Positions 1 through 9,503 are shown, counted from the stretch's first letter. The stretch is DNA of 46,368 nucleotides from an uncultured Prevotellaceae bacterium (GCA_947168045.1 CAMVKN010000022.1:1-46368); one strand, 5' to 3'. Numbers and translations: made by a program. The notes: generated by a model from the sequence alone, not told the origin.

Positions 1-53
1 CTCCCCCCCGCGGGAGGGGTCGGGGGTGGGGCTGGAGGGGTCGGGGGTGGGGC
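1..53. repeat. GC-rich palindromic repeat with duplicated tail
   Basis: A C-run/G-run hairpin at the window edge is followed by two copies of a G-rich tail (GGGGTCGGGGGTGGGGCT, starting near 17 and 36). It is the same family as the copies at 248-283, 4480-4502, 6163-6188, 6273-6292, 14957-14983, 15106-15120 and 27178-27214. It may continue beyond the window. No gene is visible in 1-292 and the stretch looks like the 3' flank of the HTCS gene. Confidence 0.7.
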
Positions 54-153
54 TGTTGGTGCACCATCTGGTGCTCGATCAGAGTTGTTGGTGCACCAAC
101 TAACGACTTACAAATCAGCCGACTAAGCCCTAAAGGTGCACTTGGTGCACTAT
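54..153. repeat. GGTGCAC palindrome cluster
   Basis: Several copies of GGTGCAC lie in about 100 bp. Positions 87-100 form a perfect 14-nt palindrome (GTTGGTGCACCAAC). A partial copy is at 54-66 and a double copy (GGTGCACTTGGTGCAC) lies near 136-151. There is no open frame with family resemblance. It could be the terminal part of a mobile element or a protein-binding site. I do not recognise it. Confidence 0.5.
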
Positions 154-208
154 CTTTTTCGCTTTCCTTATTATGTAGTGTGGCCACTTGATAAAGTCTC
201 CCTTGTCG

Positions 209-299
209 CGGATGACGGCGCCGTTATCCGTTGCAGGTCTATATACTCCCCTCTCCTTTCGGAGAGGGGTTGGGGGTGAGGCTGCTGCGCCGTCATCCG
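209..299. repeat. Nested palindromes over the HTCS 3' end
   Basis: Positions 209-230 form a 22-nt palindrome with one mismatched pair. Positions 209-221 and 287-299 are a perfect 13-nt inverted repeat. Between them a copy of the GC-rich palindrome has a perfect 9-bp stem (248-256 with 261-269, loop TTTC) and a G-rich tail to 283. The right arm contains the TGA stop of the HTCS gene (293-295). In the minus-strand transcript this could fold into a strong 3' structure, but no U-run follows, so a classical intrinsic terminator is not supported. Confidence 0.6.
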
Positions 300-3200
300 G
301 AGCTTTGCACTGCATATTCGGTTGGCGTCACGCCGAAGTGCTTGCGGAAGATGGTGGAGAAGTGTGCCAGGTTAGAGAAGCCTACGGTGTAAGCCACCTG
401 CGTGACGTTGATCTTCTGCTCCTTCAGCAAACGGGCCGACTGCTCCAGACGGATGTTGCGGATGAACTCGCTGGTAGAGATGCCCGTCAGCTCCTTCATC
501 TTCCGGTGCAGTTGGGCACGGCTGATGCCCACCTCCTGCGAGAGCACCTCGACATTGAAGTCGCTGTCGGCGAGGTTCTTGTTGATGACCTTCATGATAC
601 GCTCCATGAGTATGGCGTCGTTGCCCTTCACCTCAGGCTGCTCCACCTGGTCAACCATCTGCTGGGCCCCCGAATAGCGGCCCTTCAGTCGCTGGCGGTT
701 GCTGATGAGGCTGTCGATGGTGGCATGCAGCTCCTCCATGTCGAAGGGCTTGGCCAGGAAGGCATCGGCACCACGCTCCAGACCCTCCAGACGGTTGCCT
801 ACGTCGGCATTGCTGGTGAGCATGATGACGGGTATGTGGCCGATGTTCATGTTGGTCTTTATCATGCGGAGCATGGTGAAGCCGTCCATCTCAGGCATCA
901 TCACGTCGCTGACCACCACATCGTACTGGCTGTCGCCACGCGCATGACCATCGCCGACCCTCGACAGCAGCTCCTTCAGGCCCTCCCTGCCGTTGGGGCA
1001 GATGGTGAACTTGTAGTACTGCCCCAGCTCAGTGGCGACGTACTGCCCCAGCTGCGGGTCGTCGTCGACAATGAGCACCTTGTAGCGGGCAGAGCCATTG
1101 GTGGTGACAGGCTGAGCGGCCGGTTCCGGCTGGTTTTCCATCTCCTCGGGCTTCAGGTGGGCGTTGCCTAATGGCAACGTGACGATGAAGAGTGCACCCT
1201 GCTGGCCGTCGGTGCGGTTCTTGGCCTCGATGGTGCCGTGGTGCATGTCGACAATCATCTTGCAGAGGTTCAGCCCGATGCCAGTGCCACGAATGTTCAG
1301 CTGACGGGCGTTGTGCCCCTGGTAGAAGCGGTCGAAGATGTGCTTGAGGCTGTCGGCGTCCAGGCCAGCGCCATTGTCGCAGACCTGCAGACTGACGGAG
1401 TGGTCGTCGTGGGTGAGCGTCACCTTGACCTCGCCCGTCTCGCCACAATACTTGAAGGCATTGGAGAGCAGGTTGCTCACCACCTTGTCAAACTGTCTGC
1501 GGTCCACCCATGCCTCCACCTTCTCGGTGTCAGGCTCAAACTGGAAGCTGATGTTGTGCTCCTTGGCGTTGAACTCATACATCTTGCAGATGCCACTGAC
1601 GTAAGGCACAAGGTCGGTGAGCTGACAGTGCAGGTGCATCTGCTGCTTGTCAATCTTGCGCACATCGAGAATCTGGTTCACCAGGTCGAGGATGCGCTTG
1701 GCGTTCTGCTCGATGGTCTCTACGGAGGGCCGGAAGACAGACGCGTTGAAGGTCTGCAGCTCATCGGCCGACTTCATCTCCTCCATCTTAACATTCTTCA
1801 GCCTCTTCAGGGGGGCGAGGATGAGGGTCAGCGGTGAGCGGATGTCGTGCGTGGCATTGATGAGGAACTTCATCTTATCCTCATTTATTTGCTGACGGGC
1901 ACGGCGGCGCAGAGCGTAGAAGCCGAAGGCCAACAGTGCCAGCAAGAGGAGCGCATAGATGACATAGGCCAGCGTAGAGCGGTACCAGGGGGCACGGATG
2001 GTGACGACGACGACCTTCTCGGGCGTGTACTCGGTGCCCTGCTGTGCCCGCACGGCAATGCTGTAGGTGCCTGGCTGAAGATGTCCCAAGGTGAACTCGT
2101 TCTGTCCTGCGGGGTTGCTGATCCACTCGCCACCGTTGATGCTGTATTGCAACAGGATGCTGGAGGCGTTGTCGAAGTCGAACTGCGAGAAGGCCAGGGT
2201 GACGGTGTGGTCAAGATAGCTCAAGGTGAAATGGTCGCTCTGGCTGACGGCGCGGTCGGTGACCACGACATCGTTGATGACGGTGCCCTGCTTCACATGC
2301 TGGTCGCCGACGCGGAAGGCAGTGAGCTGCAGGGGCATAATGGCGGTTGGGGCGTCCTTGATGTTAGCGGGGTTGAAGACCGTCAGACCATCGTTCTGCC
2401 CGAAGAAGATGATATTGTCGTCGGTGTGCATGCCAACGCCATAGAGATACTCCTTCTGCACCAGGCCGTTGCCAGAGATATGCCCGACGAAGGTGTGGGT
2501 GCCGAGCTGATACTGCCAGATGCCCATTGAGGTGGAACACCAGATGTCGCCGTCGTTTGATTGCACGATGTAGCTCACCGCCTTGTTCTGCAGCTGCTCG
2601 CTGCCAGGGAAGCGTTCGGTACGGCGGGTGTGCGGGTCGTAGAGATAGAGGCCCATCTCGGTGCCTATGGCAATACAGCCTTCCAGCTGACGCCCGTCGG
2701 ACAGCTGCCCGGAGTGTAGCTCGCAGACGTCGAAGCAGACGATGTTGGCAAGTTGCTGGTCCCAGCCCTGCGAACGGAAGCCGTCGCTGACAGGGTCATA
2801 GCAGGCGACGCCCGACGCAGTGGCCAACCACACATGTCCCTGACGGTCGGCGGTGAGGCCCAGTACCCAGTTGTTGCACAGACGGCCACGCACAGAGTCT
2901 TCCTCCTCGAAGAAGTTATGGTTGCGCAGTGCGTCCGTCTGGGGGTCGTAGATGCAGAAGCCACGAGCGAAGGTGGAGATATAGAGCCGTCCGTCGGCAT
3001 CACTGGTCATGTCGTTGAACATATCGCAGTCGAAGGTCACCTTCAGCTGCGACTGTCCCGTCAGCGGGTCGTAGGCGTAGAGACCATTGTCAGTGCCCAC
3101 CCAGTAGCGCTGCTGACGGTCGCGGAAGATGAACTCGACGGCATCAGGTGCCTGAGGATGAGCCACCACATGGCCTTTCCCATTGAATCCATAGACACCC

Positions 3201-4276
3201 ACATCCTGAACGGTGCACCACACCATGCCCTCGTCGCCCTTGCAGATAGAGCGGACAGTGGTGCCCAGGCCGATGCCCTGGTCTTCAAAGCTCCAGTTGG
3301 CAAAGGGCGAGGCATGCTGCGGCAACATGAGCAGACCCTTGCGGAAGCAGCCCACCCAGAGATTGCCACGATTGTCGGTCATGACCGCACTGACGCGGGC
3401 GGTGGCCGGATGGAAGTCCTTGGTGCTGGCCTCCACCTGCTTCAGCCGACCGTCAGCATAGCTGAAAAGACCGTTGCCACGCGTACCTATATAGACAAGG
3501 GTGTCGCCAGAGAGGGCCATGTCAGTAAAGAGTACCTCCTGACCGTGCAGTGAGCTCATGTCAACAGGTGCCTTGACAAGCTTGCCGTCACGATAGACCA
3601 TGAGCCCATACATGCCAAGCACCATGAGCTGGCCCTGATATTCGAAGAAGGCCTGGGGGATGCCCGTCTCAGAGCGGAAGGTGTGCAGCTCGTGGCCGTC
3701 GAACATCAAGACCTCGTCGTTGAAGCCACTCTTCCACAGACAGCCATGCGCATCCTCATAGACGCGGCTGAAGTAGTCGTTGCCACTGATGGAGGTGTAG
3801 GTGGTCAGCTGCCTGTCAGCTATTGCGGCGGATGACAGTTGGAGCGTGTAGGCGCCGTAGCCGGCCGTGCCTATGAGCAGGCTGCCGTCACGGCGCTGGA
3901 TGAGGCTGGAGACACGGGGATCCTTATCGGTGGGAAAGCTGAAGTGATGGAACACTTCGGTTTTGGGGTCAAAGCAGTCAAGGCCCCTGTTGGTGCCTAC
4001 CCACAGCCGCCCTTCGCTGTCGCACAGCAGCGTGGTCACCACATTAGCCCCTAATGACGTACTGTCAGCATCGTCGTGCAGATAGGTCTGGAAACGGTAG
4101 CCGTCGAAACGGTTCAGACCGTAGTCAGTGGCAATCCACACGTAACCAAGCTTGTCCTGGCACAGGTCGGAGATGAGGCTGCTGGAGAACTGGTCGGAAG
4201 AGAAGAAATGTCCTCGCTGTGCAATAGCAAGCACGGAGAACAGCATATATAGAGCCAAAGAAAGCAGGCGTTTCAT
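293..4276 (-). CDS. Hybrid two-component system sensor/regulator (HTCS)
   Basis: This 1,327-residue protein joins a sensor kinase and its response regulator in one chain, as is usual for regulators of SusCD loci in Bacteroidetes. A signal peptide (about 1-20) leads into a periplasmic beta-propeller region of two-component-regulator repeats (about 20-640). A Y_Y_Y-type domain (about 690-755), a single membrane helix (about 764-789), a HisKA domain (NATHDIRSPL, His near 809) and a HATPase with NLLSNAFKY and GTGIGLNL follow. Next come a receiver domain (LIVDDDP, acceptor Asp in SDVMMPEMDG near 1123, KPFD) and an AraC-type DNA-binding domain (about 1225-1327). The start MKRLLSLAL gives a clean signal peptide and lies 33 nt below a consensus promoter; an upstream in-frame ATG at 4333 would run through that promoter. 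All key phosphotransfer residues are present. It probably senses the ligand of the adjacent SusCD/FAS1 locus (inference). Confidence 0.95.
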   Translation of the reverse strand: MKRLLSLALYMLFSVLAIAQRGHFFSSDQFSSSLISDLCQDKLGYVWIATDYGLNRFDGYRFQTYLHDDADSTSLGANVVTTLLCDSEGRLWVGTNRGLDCFDPKTEVFHHFSFPTDKDPRVSSLIQRRDGSLLIGTAGYGAYTLQLSSAAIADRQLTTYTSISGNDYFSRVYEDAHGCLWKSGFNDEVLMFDGHELHTFRSETGIPQAFFEYQGQLMVLGMYGLMVYRDGKLVKAPVDMSSLHGQEVLFTDMALSGDTLVYIGTRGNGLFSYADGRLKQVEASTKDFHPATARVSAVMTDNRGNLWVGCFRKGLLMLPQHASPFANWSFEDQGIGLGTTVRSICKGDEGMVWCTVQDVGVYGFNGKGHVVAHPQAPDAVEFIFRDRQQRYWVGTDNGLYAYDPLTGQSQLKVTFDCDMFNDMTSDADGRLYISTFARGFCIYDPQTDALRNHNFFEEEDSVRGRLCNNWVLGLTADRQGHVWLATASGVACYDPVSDGFRSQGWDQQLANIVCFDVCELHSGQLSDGRQLEGCIAIGTEMGLYLYDPHTRRTERFPGSEQLQNKAVSYIVQSNDGDIWCSTSMGIWQYQLGTHTFVGHISGNGLVQKEYLYGVGMHTDDNIIFFGQNDGLTVFNPANIKDAPTAIMPLQLTAFRVGDQHVKQGTVINDVVVTDRAVSQSDHFTLSYLDHTVTLAFSQFDFDNASSILLQYSINGGEWISNPAGQNEFTLGHLQPGTYSIAVRAQQGTEYTPEKVVVVTIRAPWYRSTLAYVIYALLLLALLAFGFYALRRRARQQINEDKMKFLINATHDIRSPLTLILAPLKRLKNVKMEEMKSADELQTFNASVFRPSVETIEQNAKRILDLVNQILDVRKIDKQQMHLHCQLTDLVPYVSGICKMYEFNAKEHNISFQFEPDTEKVEAWVDRRQFDKVVSNLLSNAFKYCGETGEVKVTLTHDDHSVSLQVCDNGAGLDADSLKHIFDRFYQGHNARQLNIRGTGIGLNLCKMIVDMHHGTIEAKNRTDGQQGALFIVTLPLGNAHLKPEEMENQPEPAAQPVTTNGSARYKVLIVDDDPQLGQYVATELGQYYKFTICPNGREGLKELLSRVGDGHARGDSQYDVVVSDVMMPEMDGFTMLRMIKTNMNIGHIPVIMLTSNADVGNRLEGLERGADAFLAKPFDMEELHATIDSLISNRQRLKGRYSGAQQMVDQVEQPEVKGNDAILMERIMKVINKNLADSDFNVEVLSQEVGISRAQLHRKMKELTGISTSEFIRNIRLEQSARLLKEQKINVTQVAYTVGFSNLAHFSTIFRKHFGVTPTEYAVQSSG

Positions 4277-4308
4277 GGGTATTATAAGTATTATAGTATT
4301 GGTGCGTG

Positions 4309-4339
4309 CAAAGATAAGGAAAAAGAATGACACTGCAAA
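4309..4339 (-). promoter_or_regulatory. Consensus Bacteroidetes promoter of the HTCS gene
   Basis: On the minus strand TTTG (4336-4339) and TATCTTTG (4309-4316) are separated by exactly 19 nt. This is a full match to the TTTG/TAnnTTTG promoter of the Bacteroidetes primary sigma factor. The downstream context TTTGCAC is shared with the candidate promoters of the first FAS1 gene and purC. It implies constitutive synthesis of the regulator, independent of the locus it controls. Confidence 0.8.
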
Positions 4340-4348
4340 GAAAAATGC

Positions 4349-4390
4349 AAAAAAAAAGCGTCCACCGATATATCACATACGGGTGGACGC
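4349..4390 (-). terminator. Intrinsic terminator of the SusCD/FAS1 operon
   Basis: On the minus strand a 9-bp perfect stem (4382-4390 with 4358-4366, loop 15 nt) is followed directly by nine T residues (4357-4349). It lies 123 nt below the SusD-2 stop and just above the HTCS promoter, so it separates the operon from the regulator gene. The rest of 4391-4513 is AT-rich and holds only one GC-rich palindrome copy. Confidence 0.8.
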
Positions 4391-4479
4391 CAAGCAGCTG
4401 CAATAAATACTATACTATAATACTGAAATAAAAATACTAACTACCTTACAAAACTTTATTTGAATTGACGATAGTTACC

Positions 4480-4502
4480 TCGCCCCCCACCGGGGGGAGG
4501 CT
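4480..4502. repeat. GC-rich palindromic repeat copy
   Basis: A short hairpin of C-run and G-run (CCCCCCACCGGGGGG) ends in GAGGCT, like the tails of the other copies. It lies just 3' of the SusD-2 stop codon. Confidence 0.6.
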
Positions 4503-4513
4503 GAATAGGGTTT

Positions 4514-6232
4514 TCATGGTAGCGGCAGATACCAGTTTGCCGTGTTCATCAGCAGCTGCCGCAGTGTCTCGTCGGTCGTTCCCTGGCGCCTGGCTACGGC
4601 ATTGGCCAGATAGGCGGGGTCGTTACGGCGCAGTGCCACACGCATCAGGTCGTAGAAACGGTACCCCTCGAAGGCACCCTCCAGGGCCATCTCGTTGACG
4701 ATGAGGTCCTCGACCAACGGTATCTGGTAGTCAACGGTGTCCTTGCGAGTGGCCAGCTGGCTCTGGGGCTGCGGCAGGACGTAGAAGGCATTGCAGTGAG
4801 AATCGCCGGAGCCACGCGAGTGGATGCCGATGGTGTTCTCGCGGGTGAACTCAATCTCATCGAAGTTGATGTACCGCTTGGAGCTGGCATACTCAACGCT
4901 GTCCACATAGAGGCGGGCGTTCTCATTGCACAGGCCGTACTTCAGGATAAGCATGGCTGACTGCGGGAAGCCGGAACGGTTGAGGGCCTCGGCAAAGCGC
5001 AGGTAGACCATGGGGCTGCGGTAGGTGGTGATGGTGCCATTGGACAGCTTGCTGATGGACTGTGTCGACGATGAATACTCGCTGTAGGGGTCCTGTGAGC
5101 CAAGCGAAGAGATTCGGTAGACGGCATTGAGGCGCAGGTCGCCGTTAAGCAGCCTGTCGCTCATGCCCGTCAAAGGCACATAGACGGTGTCGGTAGCGAT
5201 GTCGGTCTTGTGCTCGATGCAGTGCACCTGGCTGGCCGACAGCTGGCGGATGCCCTCCGACGGCTCCAGCTGGTAGAAGTAACGGTTCTCGCGGGTAGAG
5301 CCCATGATGTTGTCAAGGTCGCTGATGATGCCGTCGAAGATGCGGGTCTCCATGGGGATGATGGCCAGCCGCTCAATGTCGCCCGTGACTGAGTAGGCAC
5401 CTGAAGGCGAGGTGTAGACCATGGGTGTGGCCCAGCGCACGCGGTTGGAAGCATTGACCCTGATGTAGTTCTTCTTGTCGTTCAGATAGTCGGCATACCA
5501 CTTGGCGGCCTCCTCATAGCGGCCTGCCCAGAGGCAGAGGTCGCCCAGAAGGGCACGCGTAGGGATGAAGAACTTGGATGAGGGCCGGTTGCCGATGTTG
5601 CCATAGACGGGCATGTCAACATAGGCCACGGGGGTCAGGTCGTTGATGAAGTACTCGCAGATTTCCTTGATGCCTGCCTTCGAACCGTTCATGGCGGCCA
5701 AGGCCTCACGCTCGGTCATCAGCGGCTGGGTCACCAGTGGCACCTGGCCGTAGGCCTTCACCAGCTCCAGATAGGTCCATGCACGGAAGCCCTTGACGGC
5801 AGCATACTCGTTGATGAAGAGCTTGCGGCCGCGGCGCTGCATGGCGGTGTCGATGTGGGCGAGGTAGTAGTTGCAGTTGTTGATGACGGCATAGTAGTCG
5901 CTCACCTGGTTGTACTTGTTGGGCTCTGAGAAGTCGAAGGCTGCCAGCCGCTTGAGGTCGGTGGTGGCGGCATCGGTGACGCTCATCAGGTCAGAGCGCA
6001 CCTCGCCCAGCAGGACGGTACGGTCAGCAATGGTCTGAATCTTGTTGATGATGCCCATGACACTGTAGACCGAGTCAGTGGGATGGTTGAGCGTGTTGTC
6101 CTCTTCAAACTCGACCAGCTCAGAGGTGGTGTCGAGCATGTCAGCGCATGAAGTAAGAAGCCCCCCTCCAACTCCCCCGAGGGGGAGAGCAGTTACCAAA
6201 AACGCTACAAACTTTATAATATTCTTTTTCAT
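4514..6232 (-). CDS. SusD/RagB-like outer-membrane lipoprotein (SusD-2)
   Basis: This 572-residue surface lipoprotein is the lid partner of the SusC-2 porin encoded just upstream and should bind the ligand and deliver it to the channel. The signal peptide ends in a lipobox (LLTSC, Cys near 29). The mature chain has the helical TPR-like core of the SusD family, including a YLAHIDTAMQ helix and a KGFRAWTYLELVKAYG segment. The C-terminal half has the typical NEMALEGAFEGYRFYDLMRV stretch, where other members read ER.RE..FEG.R..DL.R. The signal-peptide core just before the lipobox (about residues 16-27) is the translation of a GC-rich palindromic repeat. It lies 77 nt downstream of SusC-2, in the same operon. 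Confidence 0.92.
   Translation of the reverse strand: MKKNIIKFVAFLVTALPLGGVGGGLLTSCADMLDTTSELVEFEEDNTLNHPTDSVYSVMGIINKIQTIADRTVLLGEVRSDLMSVTDAATTDLKRLAAFDFSEPNKYNQVSDYYAVINNCNYYLAHIDTAMQRRGRKLFINEYAAVKGFRAWTYLELVKAYGQVPLVTQPLMTEREALAAMNGSKAGIKEICEYFINDLTPVAYVDMPVYGNIGNRPSSKFFIPTRALLGDLCLWAGRYEEAAKWYADYLNDKKNYIRVNASNRVRWATPMVYTSPSGAYSVTGDIERLAIIPMETRIFDGIISDLDNIMGSTRENRYFYQLEPSEGIRQLSASQVHCIEHKTDIATDTVYVPLTGMSDRLLNGDLRLNAVYRISSLGSQDPYSEYSSSTQSISKLSNGTITTYRSPMVYLRFAEALNRSGFPQSAMLILKYGLCNENARLYVDSVEYASSKRYINFDEIEFTRENTIGIHSRGSGDSHCNAFYVLPQPQSQLATRKDTVDYQIPLVEDLIVNEMALEGAFEGYRFYDLMRVALRRNDPAYLANAVARRQGTTDETLRQLLMNTANWYLPLP
6163..6188. repeat. GC-rich palindromic repeat inside the SusD-2 signal peptide
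   Basis: A 7-bp hairpin (6172-6178 with 6181-6187) and G-rich tail are read in frame as PLGGVGGGLL, directly before the lipobox. The layout is hairpin then tail on the coding strand, the same as in the copies at 14957-14983 and 27178-27214. Confidence 0.75.
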
Positions 6233-6272
6233 AATCTATGATATTATTTCTATTGTTGCTTGTCTCTCTCTT

Positions 6273-6292
6273 CCCTCCCCACAGGGGGAGGG
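6273..6292. repeat. GC-rich palindromic repeat between SusC-2 and SusD-2
   Basis: A perfect 8-bp stem (CCCTCCCC with GGGGAGGG, loop of about 4 nt) lies in the 77-nt gap of the susC-2/susD-2 junction. A G-rich tail extends to about 6306. It could form an RNA hairpin between the two genes and tune SusC to SusD ratios (inference). Confidence 0.65.
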
Positions 6293-6309
6293 CCAGGGAA
6301 GGGGCTTTC

Positions 6310-9300
6310 TTACAGGTTGATGTTCACACCCAGCGAGAAGGAGCGTCCGGCGGCGAGCAGTCCACGGTCGATGCCCTGCATGAGGATGCCTGAACCGAGG
6401 GCGCAGTCGGGGTCGCTGCCCACGTAGCGGGTGATGGTGAAGAGGTTCTGTGCGTTGCCCCAGAGGGTGATGCCCTGCAGATAGGTGCTGCGGATGGGCA
6501 CATGGTAGCTCAGGGTGACGCTGGCCAGACGCAGGTAGCTGCCGTCCTCAATCCAGCGGTCGCTGAAGCGCGAGTTGCCCATGGGGTCGGTATAGCTCAC
6601 ACGGGGAATGTCGGTGTGCTGCTTCTCGGTGGTCCAGCGGTTCAGCATGGCGGTGGTCTGGTTGAAGAAATAGCTACCGCCCTCTAAGAGCGAGCGCTGA
6701 TAGTTGAAGACGTCGTTGCCCAGCGAGTAGTTCATCACTGCCTGCAGCGAGAGCTGCTTGTAGGTGAGCGTGGTGAAGATATTGCCGTAGATGTCGGGGT
6801 TGGGGTCGCCGATGACAGTACGGTCAGACTCGTTAATGAGACCCTTGGCGTTGTCGGCAGCGTTGCCCACTGAACTGAGGTCGAGGAAACGCATGTCGCC
6901 AGCCTGGAAGTAGACCCTGTCGCCATTCTGCCTAAGCAGGTAGTGGCCGTCAGCCTGTGCGTCAGCCGTGGCTTTATAGACGCCGTCGGTCTTATAACCG
7001 TAGAACACACCAACGGGCTGGCCCACCTGAGTAAGGATGGTGGCACCATAGATGTTGGTCTCGATGCTGCGGTCGTTGTCGGGCAGGGCCGTCACCTTGT
7101 TCTTGTAGTGTCCGGCCGAGGCGCCCAGCTCCCATGAGAAATTCTTCAGTGCCAGCAGCTTGGCCGTGATGTTCACGTCGAAGCCCATGTTCTCCAGCTT
7201 GCCGTCGTTGCTCCAGTTCTCCTGCAGACCGCTGGTGTAGGCCAGCTGGCGCAGGGAGAGCAGGTTCGACGTCCAGCTCTTGAACACATTCAGGCGCACA
7301 CCCAGACGGTTGTTGATGAAGTTGCCCGTCAGGCCTGCGGTGAAGCGGCGCGTCGTCTCCCACTGCAGGTCGGTGTTGCCGATGTTGCCGATGGACTTGC
7401 CCGTGACACCCGTGTCGGTAATCATACGCTTTGAAACGAAGTAGGAGCGCGAGGCGGTGTAGTCGATGTCGTCGTTGCCGGTCATGTCAAAGCCCATGTT
7501 CAGGCGCAGGTAGTCGATGCCCGTGACGCCGGCAAGGAAATGCTCGTTGCTGAGCACCCAGGCAGCCTCGACGCTGGGGAAGATGCCCCACACGTTGTCA
7601 AAGAGCTTCAGGCCACTGGCATCGTCGCCGAAGCGTGACGAAGCCTGTGCCGACACACCGGCACTGAGGTAGTAGCGGTCGCTGTAGTTATAGTTGCCCA
7701 GGACATAGCAGGTTAGCTCGCGCGTCTGGTCATCGGCACCGCCAGTCTTCTTGAACTGCAGCGAATTGGATATATTGGGGTTCTTGTCGTTGGTCGAGTT
7801 GTAGCCTAACTGCCAGGTGCTGCTGTAATCGTAGCTCAGGTAGCGGACGCCAGCCATGGCGCTGACGCCGTGCAGCCCATACTTGTTCTGCCACGACAAA
7901 CGGGTGTCGCTCTGGATGGTGGTCTCGCGGGCTGCCATACTCTTGGCAATGTTTTTCAGCTTGGTCTCTTCCGAGAGGCCGTCAACGACGAAGTTGGGCA
8001 CACCCTGAATGGGCAGGAAGTAGTTCTCGTTGGTGTTCACCAGGCCCAGCACGAAATGCTCGCGCAGGTCCAGGTGGCGGTTGAACTGGTACTTCGGCGT
8101 GATGGCGAAGGTGATGAGACGGTTGCCGAATGAGTTACGGTTCTTGCCTTCACCATACTTCAGGATGGAAGCGGGGTTGGCCAGACGACCGCGGCCCTGG
8201 AACTTACCTTCCAGGTAGTCGTCGGCCTCAGCCAGGTAGTGGCTGATGGAGCCGTGATTGTCGAAGGCGAAGGGTGAGAGGAAGGGCGACTTGACCAGGC
8301 CGATGAATCCCGGCGAGGTGATGACGTTGCCCAGCGGACTGAGGGGAGCGCCGTCGTCGCGCAGGTTGCGGTCCACATCACTGTAGGAGGCATCAAAGCG
8401 CACATCCAGCTTACGTGTGATAGAGATGTCGGAGTTCAAGCGCATGTTGAAGCGCGAGTAGTCGTTCTTCTTCAGCGTGCTGTTGCCTAAGGAGTAGCCC
8501 ACCGAGAGGTTGTAGGAAGCGATGTCGTCACCACCCTGTACGTTGATGCCGTAGTTCTGCGAGAAGGCATTCTTGTAGACCTCGTCCTTCCAGTCTGTAT
8601 TGTTGTGATACTGGTTGTAGTAGTAGTACGATGGCTCAGCGTTGAGATAGCGCATGCTGCCCATGGCGACGGGGTTCATGTGGCCTGACAGCAGCTCGGT
8701 GGTGTAGGTACGGTAGTCGTCGGCACCCAGCATCTTAGGCAGGCGGGGCACCAGCTCGTAGCGTCCGTTGATGTTGACGTCAATCTTCGTAGCCATCGAC
8801 TTGTTGCGCTTGGTCTTGATGAGGAGCACGCCATTGGCACCCTTGGCACCATAGATGGCCGTACCGTTCTTCAGCACCTGCACGCTCTCGATGTCGTTGA
8901 CGTTCAGGTTGGTCAGCAGGTTGTTAAAGTAGCCGTCGTGCAGCATCTCGCGGTTGTACTGCATGTCCATGATGACATCGTCGATGACGATGAGCGGCTG
9001 AGCATTGGCGTTGAGCGAGTTGATGCCCTCGATGAGCATGGTGTTGCCCATGCCGGGAATACCACCACGGCTGACCATGCGCATGTCGGCGCCTAACTGC
9101 TGGGCGATGAGCGGCGCGATGCTCACCTCGCTGTTGTTGTCGAAGCGGCTGGCCTCGGCACTGAGCGATGCATTGGTGGTGCGCTGATAGTTCTCGGTGA
9201 ACGCATTGCTGTAGAGGCTGGCGTCGACCTGCCCGCCACTGATGGCACGCTGCTGGATGGAGTAGCCCTCGACGCGGAGCAACAAGGAGCGGGTCCCGCT

Positions 9301-9501
9301 GTTCACCTTCAGCTCATACATACCGTCGTCGTCGGTCATCGTCGTCATGCGCTGGTTGTCGTAGGCAGAGACAATGACACCGGCCAGGGGCTTGCCCGTA
9401 GCGGCATCCACGACCTTACCCTTCACCGTTCTCACATCGTCCTGAGCTGCCATTGAGACAGCCGTCAGGAACATGGCAAATGATAAAATATACTTTTTCA
9501 T
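6310..9501 (-). CDS. SusC/RagA-like TonB-dependent transporter (SusC-2)
   Basis: This 1,063-residue outer-membrane porin imports ligand using TonB energy. A signal peptide (about 1-19, ending SMAAQ) is followed by a carboxypeptidase-regulatory-like domain (VKGKVVDAATGKPLAGVIVS, about 26-100). The plug comes next, with the SusC-type strings PLIVIDDVIMD and DIESVQVLKNGTAIYGAKGA (about 170-230). A beta-barrel runs to the C-terminus and ends GVNINL. The plug entry (GADMRMVSRGGIPGMGNT) lacks the usual RVAGV wording, so it is a divergent member. It starts 2 nt after the stop of the upstream FAS1 gene, so translation is probably coupled. Confidence 0.93.
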   Translation of the reverse strand: MKKYILSFAMFLTAVSMAAQDDVRTVKGKVVDAATGKPLAGVIVSAYDNQRMTTMTDDDGMYELKVNSGTRSLLLRVEGYSIQQRAISGGQVDASLYSNAFTENYQRTTNASLSAEASRFDNNSEVSIAPLIAQQLGADMRMVSRGGIPGMGNTMLIEGINSLNANAQPLIVIDDVIMDMQYNREMLHDGYFNNLLTNLNVNDIESVQVLKNGTAIYGAKGANGVLLIKTKRNKSMATKIDVNINGRYELVPRLPKMLGADDYRTYTTELLSGHMNPVAMGSMRYLNAEPSYYYYNQYHNNTDWKDEVYKNAFSQNYGINVQGGDDIASYNLSVGYSLGNSTLKKNDYSRFNMRLNSDISITRKLDVRFDASYSDVDRNLRDDGAPLSPLGNVITSPGFIGLVKSPFLSPFAFDNHGSISHYLAEADDYLEGKFQGRGRLANPASILKYGEGKNRNSFGNRLITFAITPKYQFNRHLDLREHFVLGLVNTNENYFLPIQGVPNFVVDGLSEETKLKNIAKSMAARETTIQSDTRLSWQNKYGLHGVSAMAGVRYLSYDYSSTWQLGYNSTNDKNPNISNSLQFKKTGGADDQTRELTCYVLGNYNYSDRYYLSAGVSAQASSRFGDDASGLKLFDNVWGIFPSVEAAWVLSNEHFLAGVTGIDYLRLNMGFDMTGNDDIDYTASRSYFVSKRMITDTGVTGKSIGNIGNTDLQWETTRRFTAGLTGNFINNRLGVRLNVFKSWTSNLLSLRQLAYTSGLQENWSNDGKLENMGFDVNITAKLLALKNFSWELGASAGHYKNKVTALPDNDRSIETNIYGATILTQVGQPVGVFYGYKTDGVYKATADAQADGHYLLRQNGDRVYFQAGDMRFLDLSSVGNAADNAKGLINESDRTVIGDPNPDIYGNIFTTLTYKQLSLQAVMNYSLGNDVFNYQRSLLEGGSYFFNQTTAMLNRWTTEKQHTDIPRVSYTDPMGNSRFSDRWIEDGSYLRLASVTLSYHVPIRSTYLQGITLWGNAQNLFTITRYVGSDPDCALGSGILMQGIDRGLLAAGRSFSLGVNINL

Positions 9502-9503
9502 GG

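Noticed and set aside
209..299. Invertible (phase-variable) segment between the 13-nt inverted repeats
   Set aside because: The segment is only about 65 bp, contains no promoter word and there is no recombinase gene in the window.
188..1171. Plus-strand frame of 327 codons opposite the HTCS 3' end
   Set aside because: It overlaps the receiver and AraC domains of the HTCS, and its own translation is low-complexity and lacks any recognisable motif.
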